NCBI GenBank assembly: GCA_964423405.1
Contig: CAYREY010000004.1
Location: forward strand, 1 to 64,000
From: Bog-950 sp964423405
GTDB taxonomy: Bacteria; Bacteroidota; Bacteroidia; Chitinophagales; LD1
Direction: 5' to 3'
DNA: 64,000 nt
How positions within the stretch are numbered: position 1 is the stretch's first letter; the number at the start of each line of letters is the position of its first letter. Below the pieces are notes generated by a model that saw nothing but the letters and a program-made list of their open reading frames with translations, had not been told where the DNA came from and searched no databases. Of the stretch, positions 41,872-50,624 are shown piece after piece. Position numbers and translations under genes: made by a program.

Positions 41872-43296
41872 GCGGCGGTTGCGTATATCGGCGGCAGCCA
41901 GCAGCGCCAGCCCTATAAAAAAGAAAGGCCCTACCTTATCACTTTCCAGCATATCGCTCAACAGCAGGTTTACATATATCATGGCCATCATCAGCAGCAG
42001 GTACAGCACCAGTTGCTTGTCTTCTTTTTTCTCAATACGGTGGTACAGTTTTTCGCCGTAGGCAAATATTACCACGGTAAGCAATGCAAAAATAGCCAGC
42101 CCTATAGTACCCTGCTCCGATAGCAAAAACAGCGCATAGTTGTGGGTGGTAGAGCGCTCGGGGTTATCGCTCACGTATGTTTCGAAACTGCTTACTGTAT
42201 AGCGCATGTAATACGGGTAAAAATTGCCCGGCCCGAAACCCATATACGGGTGCTCTTTAAACATGTGCGTAGCCGCTACCCAGCGGTACACCCGCTCCAT
42301 GCTCGATACATCTTTACCCTCGAAGGTAGATGACAGGTGGTCGTCGAACCGGTCGTGTATAATCGTTTCTTCAAACTCAGGTGCAAACTTCAGGTAGTTG
42401 TTGCTGGTAAACAGGTAGCCCACTACCAGCGCAATTACAATGCCGGCACCCATCAGGGCGGGTTTCATTAGCCGGTAGCGTATAACCAGGTAAACGGGGT
42501 ATAATAACAATAGCGCTATGTAACAGGTGCGCGTGTACGACAGGTACACGGCTACTATATACAATAGTACCGATGCGCTTAGCAGCCTGCGTTTAATCGT
42601 ACCGGCTGCGTATTGCTGCCTTGCCCATAAAATAAACGGCAGAAAAATAGACACGATAGCGGCGTAGTTTACGTGGTTGCGGAAAAACGGCATCATAGGG
42701 TCGTTAATCTGCTCAAACGAAAAATTCTGCATGCCGTGGCGGATGATTACCTGTATAATAAGCAGTGTAAGCGGTATATACACGCACCAGAAAAGTTTGC
42801 GAATATCGGCCTGTGTACGGATAACTATGGCTGTAAGAAAACAAAATGTGGTGATGTACCAGGTTTTAGCCAGAAACACTTTTATAGATACAACAAAATC
42901 AACCGAGTTAATGGCGCTCAGAAAAATCCAGAACAGGTGTAGCACCAGTGCTGCTATAAAAAAGTTGGCAAAAAAACCGGTAGGCAACGATTTGTAGTTG
43001 CTTAGTATATAAATAAACGTTACCAGCATCAGCCCTACCATCAGCGGTTCGTCGGGCAGGTCGGTAGCCAGCGATGCCGAAAAGTAGTACTCAATAGATA
43101 CCGGTATAGATACCAGTAGAAAATAATAAAGCAGCTTAAAATTTATTACCGCCGTGTAGGCCACCAGCAACCCAAAGGGTATCAGGGCCAGGTAGTACAT
43201 TTCGGTAGCAAATGCCGCCAGCACAGAGCCTATGGTAGCTGCGCCCAAAAAGGCGAAGGCACCCAGTTCAGTTCTGTCTATGGCGCGGGTGGTCAT
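41857..43296 (-). CDS. O-antigen ligase/polymerase family membrane protein (Wzy-like)
   Basis: A 479-residue protein with about eleven hydrophobic helices and the Wzy_C/O-antigen ligase pattern: a large periplasmic loop with a GFGPGNFYPYYMR motif near residue 355 and AlxHNYALFLLSEQGTIGL just after (STTHNYALFLL). This family includes both O-antigen ligases (WaaL) and polymerases (Wzy); neighbours Wzx and Wzz favour polymerase. It follows wzz by 2 bases in a three-gene operon. Confidence 0.85.
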   Translation of the reverse strand: MTTRAIDRTELGAFAFLGAATIGSVLAAFATEMYYLALIPFGLLVAYTAVINFKLLYYFLLVSIPVSIEYYFSASLATDLPDEPLMVGLMLVTFIYILSNYKSLPTGFFANFFIAALVLHLFWIFLSAINSVDFVVSIKVFLAKTWYITTFCFLTAIVIRTQADIRKLFWCVYIPLTLLIIQVIIRHGMQNFSFEQINDPMMPFFRNHVNYAAIVSIFLPFILWARQQYAAGTIKRRLLSASVLLYIVAVYLSYTRTCYIALLLLYPVYLVIRYRLMKPALMGAGIVIALVVGYLFTSNNYLKFAPEFEETIIHDRFDDHLSSTFEGKDVSSMERVYRWVAATHMFKEHPYMGFGPGNFYPYYMRYTVSSFETYVSDNPERSTTHNYALFLLSEQGTIGLAIFALLTVVIFAYGEKLYHRIEKKEDKQLVLYLLLMMAMIYVNLLLSDMLESDKVGPFFFIGLALLAAADIRNRRLLKA

Positions 43297-43298
43297 TA

Positions 43299-44237
43299 CT
43301 ACAGCTGAGCTTTAATTTCTTTTATCTCTTCAATAAGCAGTACGCCTACCAGTGCAACAAAAGCGGTTACCAGCATGGTAATAAGCACTACCAGCGAGCG
43401 CACCGGTTTTTCTCTACGGTCAGATGCAAACGCTTTTTCAAGTATGTACAACGACGATTCGTTATTGGTTTTAGATACCTCTAACTGGCCGTGTATGTTC
43501 ATCATGTTGTTCAGCTCGCGGTTGGCGTTGGTCTGGCGGCTCATAATACTTTTATAAACCTGCACAGCTTTGTAGTTGCCGCCCTCTATTATCACCGTAC
43601 CATCGGCACCGGTAGATACTTTAATTTTATACAACTCGCCCAGCGATGCCAGGGTGTCGTTGTAAAACGTCACATCTCCCTGTAGTTTTTTTATCTGGTC
43701 GTCAACAGCGGTATAAATTTTGGTTTTAGATTCAGCCACATACTGTTTGTTCAGCGCATCTACTTTCTCTACAATAGTATTTACAATGGCTGCCGCTGTT
43801 TTAGGGTCGGTATCGTACAGCGAAATTTGTACCGCATCGCGTTCGGTTTTAATAGCCTCGTATTTCTTTTCAAACTTTTTACGAACGATGGTGCGCCAGT
43901 AGGTTTTCTCTTTACTAACGTCGTAGTGTTCGGCCAGTTTAAACGAGTCTATCACAAAGTCGATGATAGGCACCGAGTTGGCAATGGTAAGTACGCGGTT
44001 TACATCGGCTTTATCGCCAAAGTAATCGGCACTGGCTTCGTTACCAAATATATTGTTACGGTCGGTCAGCGCCTGGTTGGTAGGGTAAAAGGTAGAGTAT
44101 GAAAGGAACCACTCATCCATTACAAAAACTGAAAACAAAGCAGCAATTACACCCGACAACACAACCAGTGTAATTAGCTGCACTTTCCATTTTAAAATAA
44201 TTCTGATGGCGTTAATCAGGTTAAACTCTTTATCCAT
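43299..44237 (-). CDS. Wzz-type chain length determinant
   Basis: A 312-residue inner-membrane protein with two transmembrane helices, at about 16-38 and 282-306, around a periplasmic coiled-coil domain (EKVDALNKQYVAESKTKIY, DDQIKKLQGDVTFYNDTL). This matches the Wzz/polysaccharide co-polymerase class 1 topology. There is no cytosolic tyrosine kinase domain. Such proteins set the length of O-antigen or capsule chains made by Wzy. It lies between the Wzx and Wzy genes, 37 and 2 bases away. Confidence 0.85.
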   Translation of the reverse strand: MDKEFNLINAIRIILKWKVQLITLVVLSGVIAALFSVFVMDEWFLSYSTFYPTNQALTDRNNIFGNEASADYFGDKADVNRVLTIANSVPIIDFVIDSFKLAEHYDVSKEKTYWRTIVRKKFEKKYEAIKTERDAVQISLYDTDPKTAAAIVNTIVEKVDALNKQYVAESKTKIYTAVDDQIKKLQGDVTFYNDTLASLGELYKIKVSTGADGTVIIEGGNYKAVQVYKSIMSRQTNANRELNNMMNIHGQLEVSKTNNESSLYILEKAFASDRREKPVRSLVVLITMLVTAFVALVGVLLIEEIKEIKAQL

Positions 44238-44274
44238 TCGTATAGTTTTTTGAAGCGGTCAAATGTATAATAAT

Positions 44275-45723
44275 TTATGAAGCGGCTTTTGTTTTAAGCA
44301 GGGCAACAAACTGTGCTACCGGCAGCAGTTTGGTAGCTATGGCGGCCAGCAGGCAAAGGGTTACAGCCATTACCAGGCTCAGCATCCAGGGTAGTGGCAA
44401 CAGCAGGCAAAAATAACCTATGGCAACACAGCTGGTGGCAAAACCCAGTAGCTTGCCAATCTCGGCAGGCCGGTAATCCAGTTTAAAATGCCGGTCGGCG
44501 GCTATAACGTGTACTACCGCTACCAGTATTTGTGTAATAAGCGTGGCAATGGTTGAGCCAAACGCACCATAGGGGGGTATTAAAACAAGGTTCAGCACTA
44601 CGTTTACCACCATACCGGCCAGTGCTATGTAGTTAAGTATGCGCAGGCTGCCATTGGCGGTAAGCAGGGTGCCGAAAATATACACGCTGCTCATAGGTAT
44701 AAAGTTCAGCATCAGCCAGCCAAAAATGTGCGACCAGTAGGGGGTAGCATCGTGGTACAGCAACTGCATAATAGGCGTGCTGAAAAAGTAGCAGGCCACA
44801 CCGGCTGTTACCGAAAACACAAACATCAGCTCCGAACCAAACTTTACCAGTTGGGTAGTGTTTTCTTTGCGCCGTATCATGCCGGCAAACATGGGTAGTA
44901 GCAAGGTAGCAAACAGGTAGCCAAACATATTGAGCGCATCCAGCAGGCGGAACGATGCGGCATAAATGCCGGCCTCCTTTGCGCCGTTGGGCAACAGGCG
45001 TTCTATCATTACGGCATCTACCCGCAGGTATATACCCATAAGTAAAGCCAGCAGCGCAAACGGAAAGCTCTTCAACAATATAAGCCGCGTAAACTTAAAT
45101 TTCCAGATGTTGAGTGTAAGGCGGGTTTTATTAACCAGTACACCAAATGCTACCAGTGCGGTAATAAGCAGTGCCAGCGTTTGCGCATATATAAACCACA
45201 GAATATTGAAACCCTGCTCAAAGAAGGGTACATATAACAATGCCACACAGAACACTATAGTAAGTAGCCGGTCGAGGATAGATAATACCGAATCGGTTTT
45301 GAAGTGCTGTAAGGCAGCAATATTGCTGCGGAAATAAAGTATAGCAGAAAGCAGGATCTGGTTAATGGCCAGAAAGATAAGCATGGTCATTTGCAGGGTG
45401 CTGTAACCCGTAGCTACCGCCGATATAAAAGTACCGGCAAAATAAACAACCGCCAGCCCCGATTTTAGCAGCAACAGGTTTAGCAGGTACTCTCCGGCGC
45501 GTTTGTTGTTGCGCGATATAGCGCGGTTATTAAAGTTATTAATACCAAAATCGAGAATGATAGAAAGCAGAAACGAATAATTGAACACCGCAAAATAGGT
45601 TCCGTACACATCGGGCCCCACCTTGTTCTGCACTACGCGGTCTATACCCAGTATCCAATAGGGTTTCACCAGCAGGTTTGCTGCAAATAAAAAAATAAGG
45701 TTGGTGGCAAATTTTCTGCGCAT
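44275..45723 (-). CDS. Polysaccharide flippase (Wzx/MATE-like)
   Basis: A 482-residue membrane protein with about twelve to fourteen hydrophobic helices, of the oligosaccharide flippase superfamily. Clear signatures are the N-terminal KFATNLIFLFAANLLVKPYW, GIYAASFRLLDALNMFGYLF near 250 and LIPPYGAFGSTIATLITQI near 390. It would move lipid-linked repeat units across the inner membrane. It is the first gene of the wzx-wzz-wzy operon and is divergent from a glycosyltransferase gene (48 bases apart), so the promoters share this short region. Confidence 0.88.
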   Translation of the reverse strand: MRRKFATNLIFLFAANLLVKPYWILGIDRVVQNKVGPDVYGTYFAVFNYSFLLSIILDFGINNFNNRAISRNNKRAGEYLLNLLLLKSGLAVVYFAGTFISAVATGYSTLQMTMLIFLAINQILLSAILYFRSNIAALQHFKTDSVLSILDRLLTIVFCVALLYVPFFEQGFNILWFIYAQTLALLITALVAFGVLVNKTRLTLNIWKFKFTRLILLKSFPFALLALLMGIYLRVDAVMIERLLPNGAKEAGIYAASFRLLDALNMFGYLFATLLLPMFAGMIRRKENTTQLVKFGSELMFVFSVTAGVACYFFSTPIMQLLYHDATPYWSHIFGWLMLNFIPMSSVYIFGTLLTANGSLRILNYIALAGMVVNVVLNLVLIPPYGAFGSTIATLITQILVAVVHVIAADRHFKLDYRPAEIGKLLGFATSCVAIGYFCLLLPLPWMLSLVMAVTLCLLAAIATKLLPVAQFVALLKTKAAS

Positions 45724-45771
45724 CGCAAACTACAACGGCTAAAAGTAATATTATTGTGAAAAGGTTAAGCT

Positions 45772-46908
45772 TTGCAGGCACGTAAACGTATAGCAGTTAA
45801 TACCCGCTTTCTTATTAAAGATAAGCTGGAGGGCATTGGCCTGTTTACTTACGAATCGCTTAAACGCATTACGCAGGCTAATCCCGACATAGAATTTTAC
45901 TTTCTGTTCGACCGCGCTTACCACCCCGATTTTATTTTTGGCAGCAATGTAAAGCCGGTGGTGTTGTTTCCGCAGGCGCGCCATCCGCTGCTGTGGTATT
46001 GGTGGTTCGAGGTATCGGTAGCCCGCTGGCTTACTAAAAACAAACCCGATTTGTTTTTATCTACCGATGGTTATGCCTGCCTTAATACTACCACGCCGCA
46101 GGTAGTTGTCATCCACGATCTGGCCTTTGAGCATTTTAAAGACCATATATACTACACCGCCCGCCGCTATTACGAGTACTTTACCCCGCGCTTTGCCCGC
46201 AAGGCTAACCGCATAGCTACGGTGTCTGAGTTTTCTAAACAGGATATTGTAAAGCAATATGGTATAGACCCCGGTAAAATAGATGTGGTGTACAATGGGG
46301 CTAAAGAGGTATACTACCCCGTAGATGCTGCTACCCGTAAACAGGTGCAGGCGGAGTACACCGGTGGTAACGAGTACTTTATATACGTAGGCAGCATACA
46401 CCCGCGTAAGAATATTAAAAACCTGTTGCTGGCTTTTGATGATTTTAAAAAGCAAACCGGTAGTAAGCATCATTTACTATTGGTTGGCCGCAAGGCCTGG
46501 GATTTTGACGATGTGGACCAGACCTGGAACCAGATGCAGTATAAAAAAGATGTGCAATTTCTGGGCCATGTGCCCGCTGATAAACTTGGTAGCATTGTTG
46601 CATCGGCGTTTGCTATGGTATATGTATCGTTGTTTGAGGGGTTTGGCATACCTATAGTAGAAGCTATGAGCTGCAATGTGCCGGTTATTACCTCTAACAT
46701 TACCAGTATGCCCGAGGCTGGTGGCGATGCGGCCCTGCTGGTTAATCCTTACCAGGTAAGCGAAATAAGCCATGCCATGCAGCAACTGGCTGCCGATATT
46801 AGCCTGCGCAACAGCCTGATACAGAAAGGCCACGAACAAGTTAAGAGATTCAGTTGGGATTTAACCGCACAACGCCTGTGGCAATGTTGCACTACAGTAA
46901 TGCGGTAA
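45772..46908 (+). CDS. Family 1/4 glycosyltransferase (GT-B)
   Basis: A 378-residue cytosolic GT-B glycosyltransferase. The N-terminal domain includes IAVNTRFLIKDKLEGIGLFT and VVIHDLAFEHF; the C-terminal donor domain has EYFIYVGSIHPRKNIKNLL near 200, and SLFEGFGIPIVEAMSCNVPV near 285 with the E-x7-E phosphate-binding motif. The only start that fits is a TTG at 45772, because the upstream in-frame codon is a stop shortly before; a -7-like TATTATTG lies 20 bases earlier. It probably adds a sugar to the repeat unit exported by the divergent Wzx. Confidence 0.85.
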   Translation: MQARKRIAVNTRFLIKDKLEGIGLFTYESLKRITQANPDIEFYFLFDRAYHPDFIFGSNVKPVVLFPQARHPLLWYWWFEVSVARWLTKNKPDLFLSTDGYACLNTTTPQVVVIHDLAFEHFKDHIYYTARRYYEYFTPRFARKANRIATVSEFSKQDIVKQYGIDPGKIDVVYNGAKEVYYPVDAATRKQVQAEYTGGNEYFIYVGSIHPRKNIKNLLLAFDDFKKQTGSKHHLLLVGRKAWDFDDVDQTWNQMQYKKDVQFLGHVPADKLGSIVASAFAMVYVSLFEGFGIPIVEAMSCNVPVITSNITSMPEAGGDAALLVNPYQVSEISHAMQQLAADISLRNSLIQKGHEQVKRFSWDLTAQRLWQCCTTVMR

Positions 46909-46978
46909 ATATAATATAGCAGTTTATGCTATATGTGTACTTTGTGTATTACAAGTGTGCGTTACACCTGTTTATCTG

Positions 46979-46986
46979 TATATTTA
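46979..46986 (+). promoter_or_regulatory. -7-like box (TATATTTA) next to the dinB-like gene
   Basis: TATATTTA ends 4 bases before the ATG at 46991, again predicting a leaderless transcript. No clear -33 element was seen. Confidence 0.35.
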
Positions 46987-46990
46987 CAGT

Positions 46991-47533
46991 ATGCGTAAAT
47001 CGAAAGAAGAAATAATTACCGGGCTGCGCGATAGCTTTGATTCACTGGTGAGTATTTCGCAGGCGGTACCCGATGAGCTATACAATGTATCGGTAAGCAA
47101 CAAGTGGACACCTGCCGAAAATGTAGCCCACCTGGTTAACGCTACGCGTATGACCTCGCTGGCGTTTTCGCTACCCAAGTTTATGCATGTGGTGTTGTAT
47201 GGTAAGCCGCAGCGTACCTCGCATGGGTTTAGTAAAGTAGTAGATAACTACCAGCGTAAGCTGGGCGAAGGGGCAGTAGCCAGTGGCTTGTATGTGCCTA
47301 AAAAAACAAATTACCTTAAACACGAACTACACGGCAAACTGGAGCGCGAAGCCGGCAAACTGATTACTGCGCTGGATAATAAATGGAGCGACGAACAACT
47401 GGATGATTACCAGATAGCGCACCCTATACTGGGCCTGCTAACCGTACGCGAACTGGCCTACTTTACCATATACCACAACGGCCACCACACCGATACTATA
47501 AAAACACATTACCTGCAACAAGGCAGCCGGTAG
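46991..47533 (+). CDS. DinB-family four-helix protein
   Basis: A 180-residue DinB/DfsB-like protein, a four-helix bundle with three His residues that bind a metal: His in AENVAHLVNA near 43, and the C-terminal YHNGHHTDTIKTH pair near 165. Family members include metal-dependent thiol transferases (bacillithiol or mycothiol) and damage-induced proteins; most are uncharacterised. The ATG at 46991 gives the usual start; an upstream in-frame ATG lies within the promoter. Single gene, convergent with hutH. Confidence 0.82.
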   Translation: MRKSKEEIITGLRDSFDSLVSISQAVPDELYNVSVSNKWTPAENVAHLVNATRMTSLAFSLPKFMHVVLYGKPQRTSHGFSKVVDNYQRKLGEGAVASGLYVPKKTNYLKHELHGKLEREAGKLITALDNKWSDEQLDDYQIAHPILGLLTVRELAYFTIYHNGHHTDTIKTHYLQQGSR

Positions 47534-47548
47534 TATTGTATACTTTCA

Positions 47549-47658
47549 GCTAACTTAAGCTGTATTAGGTTTTAGCTCTCATCCTTCGCCGCTACCGCGG
47601 CGGTATTTAAGGAGGAGGTTGGTCGAGCGAAGCGAGACGAGGTGGTGCTTAAGTTAGC
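47549..47658. repeat. 110-bp element with 12-bp terminal inverted repeats
   Basis: GCTAACTTAAGC (47549-47560) and GCTTAAGTTAGC (47647-47658) are perfect inverted repeats around an interior containing CCGCTACCGCGGCGG and AGCGAAGCGAGACGAGG. It lies between the convergent dinB-like and hutH genes. It may be a MITE-like palindromic element or a terminator-like structure. Confidence 0.5.
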
Positions 47659-47668
47659 GATGCCATTA

Positions 47669-49159
47669 TTACGGCAATTGTATCCCCCGCATAAAATCTA
47701 CGGTTACCTGTATGTCATCGTACAGCACGCGGTCTTTATCGTAGTACGGTACTATTTTCCGGTAGTCTTCTTTTATCTTTTCAATCAGCGGCGAGCTTTT
47801 TAATGGCTTGCGGAAATCAAGCGCCTGCATAGCGGTCATAAACTCTATAGCCAGTACCTTCTCTATATTATATACTATCTTATATGTTTTTACAGCGGCA
47901 TTGGCGCCCATGCTCACGTGGTCTTCCTGTCCATCGCTGCTGGTAATGGTATCTACACTGGCAGGTGTAGCCAGTTGTTTATTCATGCTTACAATAGACG
48001 CTGCTGTGTATTGTGGTATCATCAGGCCGCTGTTAAGGCCGCTATCCTGTACCAAAAACTTAGGCAGGCCGCGCTTACCCGATATAAGCTGAAAGGTACG
48101 GCGCTCTGATATACTGGCCAGTTCGCTCATGGCTATGCCCAGGTAATCGAGCGATATAGCCAGTGGTTCACCGTGGAAGTTGCCGCCGCTCAGTATCAGG
48201 TTTTCTTCTTCAAATATCAGCGGGTTATCGGTTACGGCGTTTATCTCGCGCTCAAACACATCGCGCACCTGCGCTATGGCAAACTTAACTGCACCATGCA
48301 CCTGCGGCACACAGCGGAACGAGTAAGGGTCCTGCACGTTTTCTTTTTGTTGCTGTGCTATCTGGCTGCCACTTAAAAACTGTAACACATTTTCGGCACT
48401 TTCTATTTGCCCCTGGTGGTTACGCACGCGCTGTATGGCCGGGTGAAAAGGGTTGGTCTGCGCATCAAACGCATCTACCGATACTGCGGCGGTAAAGTCA
48501 GATAGTTTGGCTACACGCTCAGCTTCTATCAGCGAGTAGCAGCCCCAGGCGCTCATAAACTGCGTACCGTTAAGCAGGGCCAGGCCTTCTTTGGCTTTTA
48601 GTTTAATAGGTTCAATATTCAGCTCGGCCATTACCTCGGCACTGCTGCGCTTGGCGTTGTTGTAGCGTACACTGCCTTTGCCTATAAGCGGTAAGGTAAG
48701 GTGTGCAAGCGGTGCCAGGTCGCCACTGGCGCCCAGCGAGCCTACCTCCCAAATTACCGGTAGTACACCTTTGTTATACAGCTCGGCCAGCTTCTCTATA
48801 GTTTCTACAGTTACACCCGAGTGGCCCTGTGCAAGCCCTTTTATTTTAAGCAGTACCATCAGGCGTACTACTTCCTGTTTTACTTCATCGCCCATACCAC
48901 AGGCGTGGCTCATTACCAGGTTTTCCTGTAGCTGCTCCAACTGGTCGCTGGCTATTTCTACATCGCACAGGGCGCCAAAGCCGGTGTTAATGCCATAGTA
49001 GCGCGCACCGGGTTCGGCTATCTTCTTCTCTAAAAATTTACGGTTGCTGTAAACTTTCTGTTTTGCTTCGTCGCTAAGGCTTATGCTACCCGGCGATGCA
49101 AGAAATGCACGTAAATGGTTTAAGGTAATGGGTTGGTTGGTAATGGTAAAGTTGCTCAT
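47669..49159 (-). CDS. hutH: Histidine ammonia-lyase
   Basis: HutH (496 aa) deaminates histidine to urocanate. The MIO cofactor forms from Ala144-Ser145-Gly146 in GSLGASGDLAPLAHL. YYGINTGFGAL (54-64), NLVMSHACGMG (80-90) with His85, the residue typical of histidine-specific lyases, and the C-terminal SSDGQEDHVSMG are all present. Length fits bacterial HutH (about 500-510). The rest of the hut pathway (hutU, hutI) is not in the window. I start it at the ATG 49159 because a -7 box (TACATTTG, minus strand) lies across an upstream ATG. Confidence 0.94.
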   Translation of the reverse strand: MSNFTITNQPITLNHLRAFLASPGSISLSDEAKQKVYSNRKFLEKKIAEPGARYYGINTGFGALCDVEIASDQLEQLQENLVMSHACGMGDEVKQEVVRLMVLLKIKGLAQGHSGVTVETIEKLAELYNKGVLPVIWEVGSLGASGDLAPLAHLTLPLIGKGSVRYNNAKRSSAEVMAELNIEPIKLKAKEGLALLNGTQFMSAWGCYSLIEAERVAKLSDFTAAVSVDAFDAQTNPFHPAIQRVRNHQGQIESAENVLQFLSGSQIAQQQKENVQDPYSFRCVPQVHGAVKFAIAQVRDVFEREINAVTDNPLIFEEENLILSGGNFHGEPLAISLDYLGIAMSELASISERRTFQLISGKRGLPKFLVQDSGLNSGLMIPQYTAASIVSMNKQLATPASVDTITSSDGQEDHVSMGANAAVKTYKIVYNIEKVLAIEFMTAMQALDFRKPLKSSPLIEKIKEDYRKIVPYYDKDRVLYDDIQVTVDFMRGIQLP

Positions 49160-49177
49160 ACGTATAAAACTATGAGC

Positions 49178-49185
49178 CAAATGTA
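49178..49185 (-). promoter_or_regulatory. -7 box (TACATTTG) of hutH
   Basis: On the minus strand, TACATTTG is an exact TAnnTTTG match, ending 18 bases before the chosen hutH ATG. Confidence 0.5.
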
Positions 49186-49247
49186 TGGCTTATAAGCAAA
49201 CTGCATAACAGTAAGTAGGTGGTGCAATAAAGTAAACCCGCTAAAGA

Positions 49248-50477
49248 TTAATGAAGTACCACTTTTTGTGTAAGGCTGTTGCTGCCATTAGCTACACGTG
49301 TAATATAAATGCCCGCAGGCAGGTGGCCCAGGTTGGTAGTGGTTTGGGCCTGTGTAAGTTGCTGGTTGTACACCAGTTGGCCGGTGGTATTTATTACCTC
49401 CAGCACTGCTGCTTGTTGCAACTGTCGGTTAAAGGTTACCTGCAGGTCGCGGTTAAGCAGGTTAATGCGGGTGGTGGTTTCGCTTATATCGTTCAGGCCG
49501 GTTGCTGCAGATATATATACAGTAATGCTGGAGGTGCCTGTGCAACCTCTGGAGTTGCTGCCGGTTAAGGTAACAGTATAGGTGCCGGGCTGTGTAAAGG
49601 CATAGTCGGGGTTGGCAATACCATCTATGGTGCTTCCATCGCCAAAGTTCCAGTCAAAGCCCGACGTATTGGTAGTGGTGCTGTAAAAGCTAATGGTTTG
49701 CCCAACAGTAGCGTATATGGTAGATGCATTCACACTGTTCTCAATGCTCCAGCCGTTTACATATACGTTACTGGTAGTAGCGTAATTGCCATAGGCAAAC
49801 TCAAGGTGGTACTGGCCGTAAGCCAGTGAGCCAAATGCAAAGTTGCCCGAAACATTGGTGTTGGTATATACTACATTGGAACTATCGTTGAACAGTGTGC
49901 AGGTGGTCCAGGCTATGCTGTTGTCCTGTTCAACATAAATAATGCCGTCGTCATTGCCGCATCCGGCATCGGAAGTGGTTACCTGTGCAGGGTACGAGAC
50001 ATGCAGAAAGAAACGGTTTTCGCTAACGGTAGGTTGGTTAAGTAAAAAGGTATAATCGCCCGAGCGCAGGTCGTGGAAATTAGAAAGCTGCCTGTCCTCC
50101 AGGCGGATAATAGAAGTGGAATCAAAATTATCAAGCAGGGTAGCCCGTATCATGTACAGCCCGTTGCCTTCGGCCCGCAAGCCAAGTGGTATAATCATAG
50201 CGGGTGTAAACGTACCATAGCTGTTAGAAAAACAGGGGACCATATCGCCGCTGAACGAGTACAGGGCCGGTGCTGAAGAGGCCGTATCGAATATCTTTTG
50301 TCCGTCTTCGGGAAAAATAAACTGGCGTACACCCAAATCGAGATTTACCGATGTTTCATCAAATATAGATGAAGAGACTTCTGTAACCCGAAGCTTTACC
50401 TGCTTTTTATTGCCCGATGCCGAAACCTGCAAGGCAACAAAGGCAGATAGTAAGAGGAGTAATAGCTGTTTCTTCAT
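49248..50477 (-). CDS. Secreted PKD-domain protein with T9SS sorting domain
   Basis: A 409-residue exported protein: signal peptide (1-21), an N-terminal beta-rich region with unknown fold (residues 25-225), then a PKD domain at about 245-325 (VGQTISFYSTT, GFDWNFGDGSTIDGIANPDY, YAFTQPGTYTVTLTGSNSRG), and a T9SS type A sorting domain from about 335 (INLLNRDLQVTFNRQ, LPAGIYITRVANGS, QKVVLH). It is probably a surface protein or an adhesin-like structural protein. Single gene; the start at 50477 gives the canonical signal peptide KKQLLLLLLSAF. Confidence 0.83.
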   Translation of the reverse strand: MKKQLLLLLLSAFVALQVSASGNKKQVKLRVTEVSSSIFDETSVNLDLGVRQFIFPEDGQKIFDTASSAPALYSFSGDMVPCFSNSYGTFTPAMIIPLGLRAEGNGLYMIRATLLDNFDSTSIIRLEDRQLSNFHDLRSGDYTFLLNQPTVSENRFFLHVSYPAQVTTSDAGCGNDDGIIYVEQDNSIAWTTCTLFNDSSNVVYTNTNVSGNFAFGSLAYGQYHLEFAYGNYATTSNVYVNGWSIENSVNASTIYATVGQTISFYSTTTNTSGFDWNFGDGSTIDGIANPDYAFTQPGTYTVTLTGSNSRGCTGTSSITVYISAATGLNDISETTTRINLLNRDLQVTFNRQLQQAAVLEVINTTGQLVYNQQLTQAQTTTNLGHLPAGIYITRVANGSNSLTQKVVLH

Positions 50478-50624
50478 GTAGGGTGATAACAAGGCAGTAA
50501 TACCAATTGTTTTACTGCAACAAGTTAACCCCATTTACGCGGTTTGTCAAGAAATGGATTACAAATTGCAGTTGGTGCAAAGGTATAGTTATTAACCGTT
50601 ATGTTATGCCCCGTATGTGTATAA

